Source: Ascoidea tarda (nom. inval.) (Eukaryota > Ascomycota > Saccharomycetes > Ascoideales > Ascoideaceae). From it: a stretch of DNA of 42,653 nucleotides. Of this stretch, positions 1 through 10,078 are shown one piece after another. How positions within the stretch are numbered: position 1 is the first letter of the stretch; the number at the start of each line of letters is the position of its first letter. The translations under genes were made by a program, and so were the position numbers. Where the stretch lies: NCBI GenBank assembly GCA_030560485.1, contig JAKTTS010000075.1, positions 1 to 42,653 of the forward strand, read 5' to 3'. Under the pieces are notes generated by a model. That model was not told the origin of the DNA. It searched no databases and saw only the letters and a list, made by a program, of their open reading frames with translations.

Positions 1-780
1 AATTGCATTTGGGTAGTGCTGAGTAAGTTTGAATACATCTGTAAAAGTAGATGCCATAGTTTTTAAACCAAATTGTTGGATGATGTTATTACTAAATGTA
101 ACCAATTGGACACGAATATTCAAATTTATTTCAATAAAGCTTTCGTAAAGAGGAAAAATCGAATTATTATAATGATGATAGTCGATTGTATGTGAATTGT
201 GAAATTTCGTATAAGGTGATTTCAAGAGTCCCGGCAAATAGTATCAGCTTGGATATCCAAAGTACATGGTGGTGTTCTTTAAATATTTTGAGTTATTTGA
301 TATCAGATCTGCAATGTTACTAATACGATTCAAATTTGGGTTTTCATGCGACTCGAAAGCATTAACAAAAAGCTCAAAATGTTCTATTTTGTTTGCATTC
401 CCTGTTAGTTAGTAGAGCATAACAAAACTTTTCTTTTCGTCTAGTTGTTCAAAATACATTCTCCAAACTGTGCAAAAGCAGAATAATTTGAACTCAAATC
501 GATGCAAATGATCGAAGTGAATCTTAAGAAATTGTTGTTCATTGATAATAAGCAGATCAGTTAGCAATATATCTCTGAATAGTAATGATGATGCTGCAAA
601 CGTAATCACATCGATGTTTGATAAGCTGAATAACCACAATATACTCATTGGCAATTGATTGAATATTATATTGACTAACTTAAAAGGAAGTTTGTCCATG
701 AGGTATTTCCGTGATGATGTTTCTGGAGATTTATTCGAATCATTGTTGTGATATTTTCTCCAAAAAAGTTTGATGTCCAT
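1..780 (-). pseudogene. F-box-like protein gene remnant, runs off left edge
   Basis: An ATG at 780 opens a reading frame of 123 codons ending in TAA at 409-411. The same frame continues unbroken in amino-acid character, passes a TGA at 244-246, and stays open to the window edge. The N-terminal part (residues ~30-50, LPFKLVNIIFNQLP then SILWLFSLSN) resembles an F-box: a Leu-Pro start, hydrophobic spacing and a following helix. The later part (for example FSNNIIQQFGLK) has the style of the large, fast-evolving yeast F-box/LRR families. Intact members would bind Skp1 and select substrates for an SCF ubiquitin ligase. Two in-frame stops without a frameshift point to a young pseudogene, a null allele or sequence error. 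The F-box call rests on a short, weak motif. The 5' end is intact; the 3' end lies outside the window. Confidence 0.5.
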
Positions 781-1149
781 TGTGTAGAGTGGGTCAAAGC
801 AGTTATTATTTTGTCAAAGCAGATTCAGATAAATGGGTAGAATAGAAAACAGTTCTTGATGTGTTTATATATGATTAAAAACCAAATAAGAGCATACTGG
901 AAGACATATTGATGGATGTAATTTGTTATTCAGTTAAGTATTGTTTTGACTAAAGGTTGGGTCAAAAATATCCAATAATCGAGTGTATTTTGCATCTTGT
1001 CAAGTTTGCAAGAGGTATCAAGTCCACAGTTAGGTATATCATAAAGCAGAGAAGAAATATAAATAGAAAGTGAGAAGGAGATGGTCGCGTGACCAGATGT
1101 TGAAAGCATGTATCTGGATCGGGTATTGACGGGAACCTAAACACGGACT
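781..1149. other. AT-rich intergenic stretch, no gene seen
   Basis: This is the region upstream of the F-box-like remnant. I found no reading frame with protein-like composition, no tRNA and no repeat. The 60-codon minus-strand frame at 962-1144 has no recognisable character. Confidence 0.5.
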
Positions 1150-1615
1150 CAAAAGCCGGTTACGTAAGCGTAGGCGGCAGACTTATCTTCTGCAGCGACC
1201 TGCGTCTGGTTTTCAAGGCAGTGTTTTGAAAGCGGCATTCCCACGAGAGCGATTTGGACAGCGAACGCACTTGCAACGGTTGGCCCGGCGGTGACTCATG
1301 GCCGTGAGAACCAGGTTTTGCGAGTGTGATAGGCGGCAATGTGCGCTGCGTCAGGAATTTGTCTGGCGCGAACGTCAGCCGGAGTGGAGCAGAACAGGGA
1401 GCGGGAGCCGCGGCACGTGCGCAATGGCCAGCAATGCGGGCGCGGAACTGTTGCAGCACAACCCGCTGCCACTGCACACTGCTGTTGCCCACAGTGCACC
1501 AATCAGCGGCGGCAGCGGTAGGGAACCGTGTCGCTGGCGACGGGCTTTTGCAGTTGCCAAACGACGCACATTCGTTACAAGACAGAGAGGACAAACGTCG
1601 CTCTGTAAACCGATC
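1150..1615. other. GC-rich island 1, upstream of the Asn-rich gene
   Basis: About 465 bp of GC-rich sequence sit abruptly inside AT-rich intergenic DNA. The island begins with the palindrome TTACGTAA (1160-1167, a CRE/Yap-type bZIP site) and contains a CACGTG E-box (1414-1419). It also has a block at 1221-1260 (core AAGCGGCATTCCCA) with a close relative in the second GC-rich island at 38199-38240. Overlapping frames on both strands are open only because GC-rich DNA has few stops. No tRNA, 5S RNA, U6 or other known RNA signature is visible. It lies 320-780 bp upstream of the ATG at 1932. It is most likely a distal promoter or enhancer-like block; an unknown structured RNA or a replication origin is possible. 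Confidence 0.55.
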
Positions 1616-1837
1616 CCAGATCCATTAAGATTTGCTGGATTGTATGATAATTATTCACCACTATTCTTATTCAACAACGCTTTCCACCTGATAGTCAGCT
1701 CAAGAATCACTTAAGGTTTATTCTGATACTGGGTGTCTTTTTTCTACGAGTATAAATTCTTCTTTATTTGGCACTATTTCGTTAGTCTAATCACTGTCAT
1801 TTTAGAATTGCTATAATAAGGGTTTTCCATTTCCTTT

Positions 1838-1844
1838 TATAAAG
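1838..1844 (+). promoter_or_regulatory. TATA box of the Asn-rich gene
   Basis: TATAAAG lies 94 bp upstream of the ATG at 1932, followed by a T-rich, then pyrimidine-rich leader. The distance is normal for a budding-yeast TATA element. Confidence 0.45.
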
Positions 1845-1931
1845 ACAATCATCCACCTTGCTATACTTTATCACTTTTTTTTGTTTTTCGTTTTTACTCG
1901 AAATCTGTCAATTCATATCGTCAATCAATAA

Positions 1932-3161
1932 ATGAGCTTGAACAACTTCATATATCTAAACAATTCAAAGTCAAATTCCAGCATCTCTCTAACTGATGTG
2001 ACGGTTTCCACCTCTATCAATTCAAATACAAAGATAATAGAAAACCAAACTATAGTATTGAGAAAAAACGCTTCCTTTTCCAATTTTAATGACATATCAA
2101 GTATCATAAGCAATGATGAGTATGATTCTATCAATTCCAGATTCAATCATAGTCATCAAAATCAAAATCAAAATCAAAATGCCATTGGCATTGCCAGTGG
2201 CATTACTAATTCTAACGCGAATACTAGTAGTAACAAAATGAAATTTTTGTTGAATTCTATTGAATACGTTCCCAGTAACGACTCAAATCCAAAAAACTTG
2301 TTCAATAAATACAACAACTACAACACTAATTACAATTATATCGCCAACAGCAACAACAAAAGGAAAAGCTCACTAATATACAGCAACAACAACACCACCA
2401 CCCAAAACAAATACGAATCGTTTATCTATGACGATTTCAAATCAAAATACATCAATCCAACAAACATATCCTTCAGAGTCAACTCAAGAAAAAATTACCA
2501 GAATTTATACATAAACGACAATCAACTAAAAGATATCTCAAACTTGCCCACCAACAACAACAACACATCTAATAACAATAACCAGTTTGTTTCTTTCACG
2601 CCTTTTGAATCTTACTATTCAGACTTGGAAAATGATATCGATAACGGCAACGAAACCGACAAAACTGACAAAACTGATCTAACTGACCTAACTGATCCCA
2701 CTGATACTGAAAACAACACCATTCTAAAGATTAAAAAAAACAGAAAAATCAAAAACAAAAAAAAAACAAAAAAAACAAATCAAAAATTTCACCTAGACCA
2801 ACTAGATGATGAAACTGAGATTACTGATATCGAAAACGAGACTGACACCAATAACAATATTCCTTCAAGTCCAAAAAAGAAAAAAAAAATAATCAAATCC
2901 AAATTTAACTCAAAACTAAAACTAAACGATTTCTTTTTCAACTTAAATATAAATAACAATGCCATAAATAACAATTTCAACAACATCACAAACACAAGCA
3001 CAAACACAAACAAAAACGCTGTTCAATCAGATACTAATGACGAAATTCATCCTAACGCCACTTTCACCAACAAAACTATCAATAATAAAATGTTCACAAA
3101 CAAACCCTTCAAAAACATGCTCAATACTTTCAAATTCATGGGGACTCCAAACACTGTATAA
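1932..3161 (+). CDS. Asn-rich, intrinsically disordered protein of unknown function
   Basis: 409 residues. The ATG has a good yeast context (A at -3) and a TATA box about 94 bp upstream. I do not recognise the protein. Nearly all of it is low complexity: an N-terminal Ser/Asn/Thr-rich part, a QN repeat near residues 74-84, and Asn/Tyr-rich segments. Then comes an acidic tract of alternating TD units (DKTDKTDLTDLTDPTD, around residue 243) and two Lys-rich clusters (~270-285 and ~316-322) that could act as nuclear localisation signals. The C-terminal end (KMFTNKPFKNMLNTFKFMG) is the least degenerate part. There is no signal peptide or membrane segment. The acidic/basic mix suggests a nuclear or RNA-associated protein, but that is inference. 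The GC-rich island upstream may be its regulatory region. Confidence 0.7.
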   Translation: MSLNNFIYLNNSKSNSSISLTDVTVSTSINSNTKIIENQTIVLRKNASFSNFNDISSIISNDEYDSINSRFNHSHQNQNQNQNAIGIASGITNSNANTSSNKMKFLLNSIEYVPSNDSNPKNLFNKYNNYNTNYNYIANSNNKRKSSLIYSNNNTTTQNKYESFIYDDFKSKYINPTNISFRVNSRKNYQNLYINDNQLKDISNLPTNNNNTSNNNNQFVSFTPFESYYSDLENDIDNGNETDKTDKTDLTDLTDPTDTENNTILKIKKNRKIKNKKKTKKTNQKFHLDQLDDETEITDIENETDTNNNIPSSPKKKKKIIKSKFNSKLKLNDFFFNLNINNNAINNNFNNITNTSTNTNKNAVQSDTNDEIHPNATFTNKTINNKMFTNKPFKNMLNTFKFMGTPNTV

Positions 3162-3393
3162 CTACAATGCTACGCCATTAATGGTCTACTTTTTTACTTC
3201 TACTGATATCCTCTTTTAATGTTTTTAATGCTTACTTTTTTCTTTCTCTCTTTTCCTTCCCCCTACTACATCTATCCTGCTCATTTTCTTACAATTCTGT
3301 TACATTCTTACATATAATATAATATAGATTTACCTTCCTTCCCAATCGGGCCTTTCTCAAATGTGACTGGTTTTTCAAACAAGGCTTTTTACG

Positions 3394-3411
3394 CACGTGA
3401 CATCTCACGTG
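3394..3411. promoter_or_regulatory. Pair of CACGTG E-boxes in the XRN1 promoter
   Basis: CACGTG occurs at 3394-3399 and again at 3406-3411, about 215-230 bp upstream of the XRN1 ATG. Their flanks (CACGTGA, TCACGTG) suit the bHLH factor Cbf1. The surrounding 3162-3624 intergenic region is otherwise AT- and pyrimidine-rich, with no further gene. Confidence 0.5.
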
Positions 3412-3624
3412 GTTTGCCGTCCATATCTCTCTTGATTTGGCTCTTGAAATATAATCTCCAGAGGACATCAACCACTATAATCCAACTGTTCATATCGATT
3501 CCCAATTGCACATCCCTTGATAGGTATTTCCATACACACACCCTCTCTCACTACTCAACTCTTTCTTCTTTTTTTCCTTTTATCTGCTTTTGTTTCTCTC
3601 GTTGCTCGCTTTTCATACTTACCC

Positions 3625-6600
3625 ATGGGTATTCCAAAGTTTTTTAGATTCATCTCTGAAAGATGGCCCTTGATAAGCAAATTGATTGACGAAGACCTCA
3701 TACCGGAATTCGACAATCTATATCTCGACATGAATGGTGTTATACACAACTGCGCTAACTCAAATGGCAAGGTCCTCGACTTTGACAACTACGACGACCT
3801 AATTGACAAACTCAACGACGACGAACTATACCAAAAGATTTTTGCCTACATTGAACACCTATTCGAAATCATCAAACCAAAAAAAACATTCTTCATGGCA
3901 ATTGACGGCGTCGCTCCAAGAGCAAAAATGAACCAACAAAGAACAAGAAGATTTAGAAAAAGTTTTGATGCTGAAAAAAATATCAAAAGTCTAGTCAAAA
4001 AACACAACGGAAATTTCCAATCACATCCAAACGACCCTGATTCAATCCCCTACGACGACGCTTACGAATTGAACATAAGAAAACAAAACGACAACCTCTT
4101 TGATTCAAGTGCAATCACCCCCGGTACTGAATTCATGCACACCTTGACAAAAAATTTGAAATTCTTTATCCATAAAAAGGTCTCGGAGGACCTAAATTGG
4201 GCCAATTGTAACATCATTCTTAGTGGTCACGAAGTCCCAGGAGAAGGTGAACATAAAATCATGCACTACATAAGATCCTTGAAATCTCAAGATGATTATA
4301 ATCCAAATTTAAGACACTGTCTTTATGGTTTAGACGCCGATTTGATCATCCTCGGCTTGGTAACTCACGACCCTCACTTCACATTGCTAAGAGAAGAAGT
4401 TCAGTTTGGTTTTCAAAGAAACTCAAAAAACGACAACAACAACTCTTCAATCGCTTTTCAAAATAACTCCTCCTTTTTAGATAACCAAAAATTCTATTTA
4501 TTGCATCTATCAATATTAAGAGAATATCTAGAATTGGAATTCATTGACTTGAAAAAAAGCTTGAAATTCAACTACGATTTCGAAAAAATCTTGGATGACT
4601 TTATATTAATTTTATACGTTATAGGTAACGATTTCCTACCAAATTTACCCGATTTACATTTAAATAAAGGCGCTTTTCCTCTACTAATCAAATTACTAAA
4701 GCTTTCTCTCATCCAATCAAACGATTACTTGAACAACAACGGAAAAATTAATTTCCATAATTTCAAACACTTTTTAAATAACTTGTCAATTTTCGAATTT
4801 GAAGTCTTTGAATCTGACATTATCGACCTTGAATGGTTCAATAAAAAGTTGGAAAACATTTCAATTATAGGTGAAAAAAAGAGAAAAAAACAAGGAAAAC
4901 ACCTAATTATTAATGAATCTAATAAATCTCAAAAAATTAATAATGAAGATCTCATTAATAATACCGACATACTTCATCAACTGTTTACACCTCCAGATGT
5001 CCCAATTTATAACCTTCTTGATAACAATGTATCGGATTCAGAATCTTCATTCGATTCTAATGATAACCACTTCAATACTGATTCCGATGACGACTCAGAT
5101 GAGGATTTAAATGTTCCTACAAACTTATTCAATTTTATCAAACCTTGGTTATTAGATCTTTACTCCTTGGATTCAAAACCTATAGATATATCCAGTATTG
5201 AAGATTCAGACATCCCTTCATTGTTAATACCAAATAATTTGATTTCAACAAACGATTCATTTGATCAAAATTTGAACTTTTTGAAAAAATTGGCCTTTGA
5301 TTTAGACTTGATTATTGTTCATAACCAAAAACTAAACACCTACAATTTAAAACTTGATATTGATGGCATTGATTCTTTTGAATCAGATGAGGAATTTAAA
5401 GACCGAATTGTTAAAAACATTAAACTAATAAAATCTTTTTCAAATAATTTAATATTTGAAGATGCAACTTCGGTTCTTTTGAAAAAGTCTATTTATGACA
5501 AGAAATTCATTAAATGGAAAGAAAACTACTACAAAAGCAAATTTGGTTTCAGTGTTATTGATGAACCAGAAAAACTCGCAAATTTGTGCACAAATTATAT
5601 CGATGGTTTACAATGGGTATTGGATTATTACTACAAAGGCTGTTCTTCCTGGTCTTGGTTTTATAAGTACCATTTTCCTCCAAGAATCTCCGATATTAGC
5701 AGAGGTATTTTAAGTGATGAAAACAATATTCAATTTGATTTAGGAACACCATTTAAACCCTTTCAACAGTTGATGGCTGTTTTGCCAAGTGCCTCAAATA
5801 AATTAGTACCTTCAGTTTATAGGCAGCTTATGCTTGACTCTAAATCACCTATTTTTGACTTTTATCCACTTGATGCAGAAGTTGATAAAAACGGAAAAAC
5901 AGCTGAGTGGGAATATGTTTTAAAATTGCCATTTGTTGACGAAAAAAGATTGATTGAAGCAATGCAACCTTTTGATTCACAACTAACACCAGATGAAATA
6001 TTTAGAAACACGTTTGGAAATGATTTGATCTTTCAATTTAATCCTCAAGTGACCAATCACTACAAATCTCCCCTACCAAATTCCTTTAAGGATCTAGAAG
6101 AAGACAACTGCGTTGAAAAAGTATTTGTCTTGCCAGAAATTAAGAATGCTAATCGATTTAATAGACTATGTAAAGGCGTCAAGTTAGGTCTTGATGCTCT
6201 TGCCAATTTCCCTACTTTAAAAACTCTCCCTTTTGATTATAAATTATCTATTGATAATCTTGTTATTTTCAATCAACCTTCAAAGACTGAATCAATGATT
6301 TTGACCATAAGAAATCAATATGAAAATGTGAAACATAGTGGAGGAGATTTTGATGAATTTTGCGCTGAATATTTGGGTAAAATTGCTTATTTTTCATATC
6401 CATTTATTAAAGAATCTCAAATCGTGAAGATTTCGAACAAAAGATATGCCTATAAGTTTGATAAATACTCTAATCCTAAAAGGAAAATATTTTCATCTTC
6501 AGAAGAAGTTTCAAAATTCAATGAAACTTGTGGAGATCTTGCTACAAAATACCATTCATCAAAGGGTATAATTCTTGATGAAATTGAGGTTTTGATTACC

Positions 6601-8781
6601 ATTAGATCGACAAATGGATTGATCAGGGATGAACAAGGTGCTTATGTTAAAACATTTTCAAATCACGAAGAAGTTTATCCTTTGCAGTTGATGGTCAAGG
6701 ATATAAAAAATAAAGACTTGAGATTTCAAGAAAAGCCTCCTTTACCGCTTTCAAAAGAATTTCCAACTGGATCTCACGTATTATTTTTGGGCTCGTTTGG
6801 GTATGGTTGTTCTGCAGTTGTTGCAGGTCATACAAAAAATAAGTTATCTTTAACTATTACTAAGACACCCGAAAAATATGAAACAAAAATTGGACATCAA
6901 AAGGCTGCAGAAGAGGAAGCTAAATCAAGATATTATCGTGCAGCTGAAGCGTGTCGATTTTTGAACATGCATCCACAATTTTTATCAAGAATTGCCTCAA
7001 AATGCATAATAAATGGTCCCAAAAATAAGAAAATCAACGTTGGATTGGATTTGAAATTTGAGCGTCGTTCTTTGAAGGTCGTTGGGTATACCAGAAGAGC
7101 ACTTAGAGGTTGGGAATATAGTTCTTTAGCGATTAAATTGATACAAAACTATAATAGCTTGTTTCCTGAATTTTTTAACAATTTGAAACGAAATTTATTG
7201 GGTTTTGATTCTTTACCTTCTTTTAGTGATATGTATCCTAAGGTTAAGAATGAAGAAGAATTGGTGGAAAAAATAGCAACGATTACTTCTTGGTTACAAA
7301 ATGTTAAATCAAAATTGATTATAACAACTTTGGAAAGCGAACTTTTAAGTAGAGAAAGCATCAAACATATAGAGAATTTTGTTGACACGTATTCTCTTTT
7401 GCCAGGTAAGGATACATCGATCAATATTAAAGAAGTCCCCAGGGAAGCCGTGATTGATCCCAAAAGCTCATTTCAGTTATTGAAAAGACAAAGGTTTTCT
7501 TTAGGGGATCGTGTTGTTTATATTCAGAATTTTGGTAAAGTTCCGTTATTTTCAAAGGGTTTTGTTGTGGGAATATTATGTGAAGAATCTGGTAAAATCA
7601 AATTGCAAATTGTATTTGACAATCCGTTGGTTAGTGGAAACACATTAGGAGATCGATTAAAAACTAAAAGAGGTCTTACTGTGGATTCATCATTTTTGTT
7701 GAATCTTACAAACAAGCAATTGATTTATCATACAAAAGCTTCATTAGAGAAAGAAAAGGAGAATAAATTACAAATGAACAAAAGTCATTCTGAAGGCAGT
7801 TTTAATCAAAATAGCCATGGGTATAGCCAAACTCCAAGTCGTTATGCTAAAGCACCATATGCGAAGAAAGTAGATCATAAAAAGGAAATTGATAAACAGG
7901 CCATATCAGAATCTCAAGTTGTATCAAAAAAGACATCAAAAAACAACATAAACGAATCTTCAAAACAAAATAACAAGAAAGCAGATCATGCAGTCAAATC
8001 AGACGGATCTAGGGAATTACTAGCGTTATTAAGAGGTTCGCAAAGTACTAAAACTGAAAAAGTGCCAGAAAATATTCAATCTAATAACACTAGCAATATT
8101 AGTAATAGATTAGAAAATTTACCCAAGCAAGTTCAAGCCAAAAATGTTTATGGAGAAATTATGGCGGAAGTAAATAAAGGAGCACTTTACCCAAATACTG
8201 GATTCATTCCTATTCCACATCCAGGACAGATGTTGCCACCAGGTGCTCAAATGCTGCCTATGATGGTTCCTGGATATCAAAACAATATTTTCATTCCATC
8301 AAATTATGGAATGGTAATGGCACCAGTTTATGAACCAGCTCAAGTTTTACCGACTAATGATGAAGCAACCAACGAGGTTAAATCGCTACTCAGAGGACTT
8401 GGTGGTCTCAAAATTAGTTCTCCTGATGAAAATCAAGAAACTCAAAATATATCTCAAGAATCAGTCTTTAATTCCTCGAACACAGGGCCAAACAATGCGA
8501 CTGTTAACATTAACAATAACAACAATCAATTTCTACAATATGACGGTTATGTTCCTAATGAACCTAGAGGTCAAAGAAGTTCGAACTATCATCAAAGAGG
8601 TAGGGGTGGTCGAAACAATAGAAACGGAAGAGGCAGTTTTCGAAATAATGATAGAAATAATAGAAACAGCAATAGCAACGGTTCTGGTTTCAGTCCTAGT
8701 CAAAAAAAATACAATAACCGTCATTATTATGGAGGATCTTATAATAGGACTGCAAGTGACGAGAGAACTAATGATGATTAG
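3625..8781 (+). CDS. XRN1: 5'-3' exoribonuclease 1 (cytoplasmic mRNA decay)
   Basis: 1718 residues from the ATG that gives MGIPKFFRFISERWP, the canonical Xrn1 N-terminus; the frame is open 36 codons upstream but without a plausible AUG. The exonuclease core shows the acidic metal ligands: D35 in YLDMNG, the aspartate of MAIDG (about D94), SGHEVPGEGEHK, and YGLDADLIIL. It then has GNDFLPNLPDL and the conserved D1-D4 and SH3-like regions. Xrn1 degrades decapped 5'-monophosphate RNA in the cytoplasm and P-bodies. The length exceeds the S. cerevisiae protein (1528 aa) because of an acidic insert near residues 485-520 and a long disordered tail. The tail is rich in Asn, Gln and Pro and ends in RGRGG-type RNA-binding repeats. 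The promoter carries two CACGTG sites. Confidence 0.97.
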   Translation: MGIPKFFRFISERWPLISKLIDEDLIPEFDNLYLDMNGVIHNCANSNGKVLDFDNYDDLIDKLNDDELYQKIFAYIEHLFEIIKPKKTFFMAIDGVAPRAKMNQQRTRRFRKSFDAEKNIKSLVKKHNGNFQSHPNDPDSIPYDDAYELNIRKQNDNLFDSSAITPGTEFMHTLTKNLKFFIHKKVSEDLNWANCNIILSGHEVPGEGEHKIMHYIRSLKSQDDYNPNLRHCLYGLDADLIILGLVTHDPHFTLLREEVQFGFQRNSKNDNNNSSIAFQNNSSFLDNQKFYLLHLSILREYLELEFIDLKKSLKFNYDFEKILDDFILILYVIGNDFLPNLPDLHLNKGAFPLLIKLLKLSLIQSNDYLNNNGKINFHNFKHFLNNLSIFEFEVFESDIIDLEWFNKKLENISIIGEKKRKKQGKHLIINESNKSQKINNEDLINNTDILHQLFTPPDVPIYNLLDNNVSDSESSFDSNDNHFNTDSDDDSDEDLNVPTNLFNFIKPWLLDLYSLDSKPIDISSIEDSDIPSLLIPNNLISTNDSFDQNLNFLKKLAFDLDLIIVHNQKLNTYNLKLDIDGIDSFESDEEFKDRIVKNIKLIKSFSNNLIFEDATSVLLKKSIYDKKFIKWKENYYKSKFGFSVIDEPEKLANLCTNYIDGLQWVLDYYYKGCSSWSWFYKYHFPPRISDISRGILSDENNIQFDLGTPFKPFQQLMAVLPSASNKLVPSVYRQLMLDSKSPIFDFYPLDAEVDKNGKTAEWEYVLKLPFVDEKRLIEAMQPFDSQLTPDEIFRNTFGNDLIFQFNPQVTNHYKSPLPNSFKDLEEDNCVEKVFVLPEIKNANRFNRLCKGVKLGLDALANFPTLKTLPFDYKLSIDNLVIFNQPSKTESMILTIRNQYENVKHSGGDFDEFCAEYLGKIAYFSYPFIKESQIVKISNKRYAYKFDKYSNPKRKIFSSSEEVSKFNETCGDLATKYHSSKGIILDEIEVLITIRSTNGLIRDEQGAYVKTFSNHEEVYPLQLMVKDIKNKDLRFQEKPPLPLSKEFPTGSHVLFLGSFGYGCSAVVAGHTKNKLSLTITKTPEKYETKIGHQKAAEEEAKSRYYRAAEACRFLNMHPQFLSRIASKCIINGPKNKKINVGLDLKFERRSLKVVGYTRRALRGWEYSSLAIKLIQNYNSLFPEFFNNLKRNLLGFDSLPSFSDMYPKVKNEEELVEKIATITSWLQNVKSKLIITTLESELLSRESIKHIENFVDTYSLLPGKDTSINIKEVPREAVIDPKSSFQLLKRQRFSLGDRVVYIQNFGKVPLFSKGFVVGILCEESGKIKLQIVFDNPLVSGNTLGDRLKTKRGLTVDSSFLLNLTNKQLIYHTKASLEKEKENKLQMNKSHSEGSFNQNSHGYSQTPSRYAKAPYAKKVDHKKEIDKQAISESQVVSKKTSKNNINESSKQNNKKADHAVKSDGSRELLALLRGSQSTKTEKVPENIQSNNTSNISNRLENLPKQVQAKNVYGEIMAEVNKGALYPNTGFIPIPHPGQMLPPGAQMLPMMVPGYQNNIFIPSNYGMVMAPVYEPAQVLPTNDEATNEVKSLLRGLGGLKISSPDENQETQNISQESVFNSSNTGPNNATVNINNNNNQFLQYDGYVPNEPRGQRSSNYHQRGRGGRNNRNGRGSFRNNDRNNRNSNSNGSGFSPSQKKYNNRHYYGGSYNRTASDERTNDD

Positions 8782-9161
8782 GTTGTTTTTTTTAATTTTT
8801 CCCAACTTTTTTTTTTATTAATATTTTACGTTTTTTAGTTTGGGTTTTTTAATTTTTTAATGTATATTGTAACCTTTATGTTTTAAATCGTATTTGTTTT
8901 ATAAGTCTGGAAGCTTTTAATGAATTATTTGATGATGTAACTGTTATATAATTATGTATGATATACTGTTTTAAATCTAGTTTTTTGGTTCGAAGCCTAA
9001 TAAATTTCTACTTTTTTTTTTGTGCTTTTTACTCAATTTACTCAATTTCCAGCAAAGAAACGCCGGAAATTCAATTTCTGTTCTGATTTATTGTGTCTGT
9101 TGATCGAAAACGATTAGATGTAGCAAAAAATGGGGTCTATTTATCTATGTAATATCCAAGT
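8782..9161. other. Convergent 3' region of XRN1 and ADK2
   Basis: AT-rich intergenic DNA between two gene ends. It contains T-runs and TATATA-like stretches of the kind that serve as yeast 3'-end processing signals on both strands (for example 8835-8880 and 8935-8960). No gene is visible. Confidence 0.5.
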
Positions 9162-9839
9162 CTAAACACTAAATTTGTCTTCTATTAACTTTATCAATTT
9201 TGGAAATATAATATCAGAGGTCTCGCCTTCAACGCTATGTAATATGCCTCTTTTTCGGTAGTACTCTTTTAATGGAGTTGCTTCGTTGTGATAGGTGTCT
9301 AACCTTTTTTTGAAAACCTCAGCGTTATCATCTGGTCTTTTTGTTAATGGCTCACCAGTGACATCGTCTTTATTTGGAACTCTGGGAGGATTGTACTGTA
9401 TATTATAAACTCTGCCAGATGGTTGATGAATCCACCTATTTTCGATTCTTTCCAAAATTACACTTTCCGGAACTTTTAATTCGACAACCAAATTGATCAA
9501 AGAATGGTGTTTACTTAAATTTTCATCGAGTTTCAAGGCCTGAGTAACAGTTCTAGGAAAACCATCTAATAACCAAGACTTCGATTGATTTAGCAACTTC
9601 TCGCTCTTAAGATTTTTGAATATCAAGTCGATGATAAGACTGTCTGGCACCAAACCACCTTTTTTAATTGTGTTTTCAACCTCCAAACCAATTGGGGTTT
9701 TTAAAGAGATTTCTTGCCTCAATAAGTTCCCACTAATAACAGTGCACAAGCCTGGATGGTGCTTCACCAACCTAGCTAGCTGTGTTCCTTTTCCAGCGCC
9801 AGGAGCACCCAACAAAATGCATCTGAATGAACTGAGCAT
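9162..9839 (-). CDS. ADK2: GTP:AMP phosphotransferase, mitochondrial adenylate kinase 3
   Basis: 225 residues from the ATG at 9839, the same length as S. cerevisiae Adk2. The P-loop GAPGAGKGT is at residues 11-19 near the N-terminus. The AMP-binding part SGNLLR is followed by LLDGFPRT, then a long LID containing PPRVPNKDDVTGEPL and KRPDD. The lack of a four-cysteine zinc knot in the LID fits the fungal type. The enzyme transfers phosphate from GTP to AMP in the mitochondrial matrix; the short N-terminus before the P-loop carries an internal, uncleaved import signal in this family. It is divergent from DIP2 and shares a 239-bp promoter with it. Confidence 0.95.
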   Translation of the reverse strand: MLSSFRCILLGAPGAGKGTQLARLVKHHPGLCTVISGNLLRQEISLKTPIGLEVENTIKKGGLVPDSLIIDLIFKNLKSEKLLNQSKSWLLDGFPRTVTQALKLDENLSKHHSLINLVVELKVPESVILERIENRWIHQPSGRVYNIQYNPPRVPNKDDVTGEPLTKRPDDNAEVFKKRLDTYHNEATPLKEYYRKRGILHSVEGETSDIIFPKLIKLIEDKFSV

Positions 9840-9963
9840 GTTGGTCTTCAATCCAAGTTGAATATTTAATATTCGAAATAACCAACAAAATCCATTTTAT
9901 TGTGAAAAATCTCGTCCCAAAATTCATACACTAGTCCCTTTTTGCCCCGATCCCGGTATTCAC

Positions 9964-9969
9964 CACGTG
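9964..9969. promoter_or_regulatory. CACGTG E-box in the ADK2/DIP2 divergent promoter
   Basis: CACGTG lies 125 bp from the ADK2 ATG and 110 bp from the DIP2 ATG, next to a short GC-rich patch (CCCGATCCCGG). It probably binds Cbf1 or another bHLH factor and may serve both genes. The rest of the 239-bp region is AT-rich. Confidence 0.45.
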
Positions 9970-10078
9970 TTTTTTCACACAAAATTTTTTTAAAGTTTTA
10001 GAAGTTTTTCCTTGGAGCAGAGAATTGATCAGAGAATAATCGTCGGTTTGCTGAATTCAGATACAACAGCTCAGAAAT

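Noticed and set aside
1160-1714. Overlapping open frames on both strands in GC-rich island 1
   Set aside because: Several frames are open at the same time with Ala/Arg/Cys-rich, unstructured products, as expected from GC-rich DNA with few stops. No homology recognised.
3517-3624. 36-codon N-terminal extension of XRN1
   Set aside because: It would start at TTG and precedes the invariant MGIPKFFR start of Xrn1. The ATG at 3625 is used.
8987-8997. tRNA B-box-like GGTTCGAAGCC
   Set aside because: One mismatch to the consensus, no A box upstream and no cloverleaf arms. The flanking DNA is ordinary 3' UTR.
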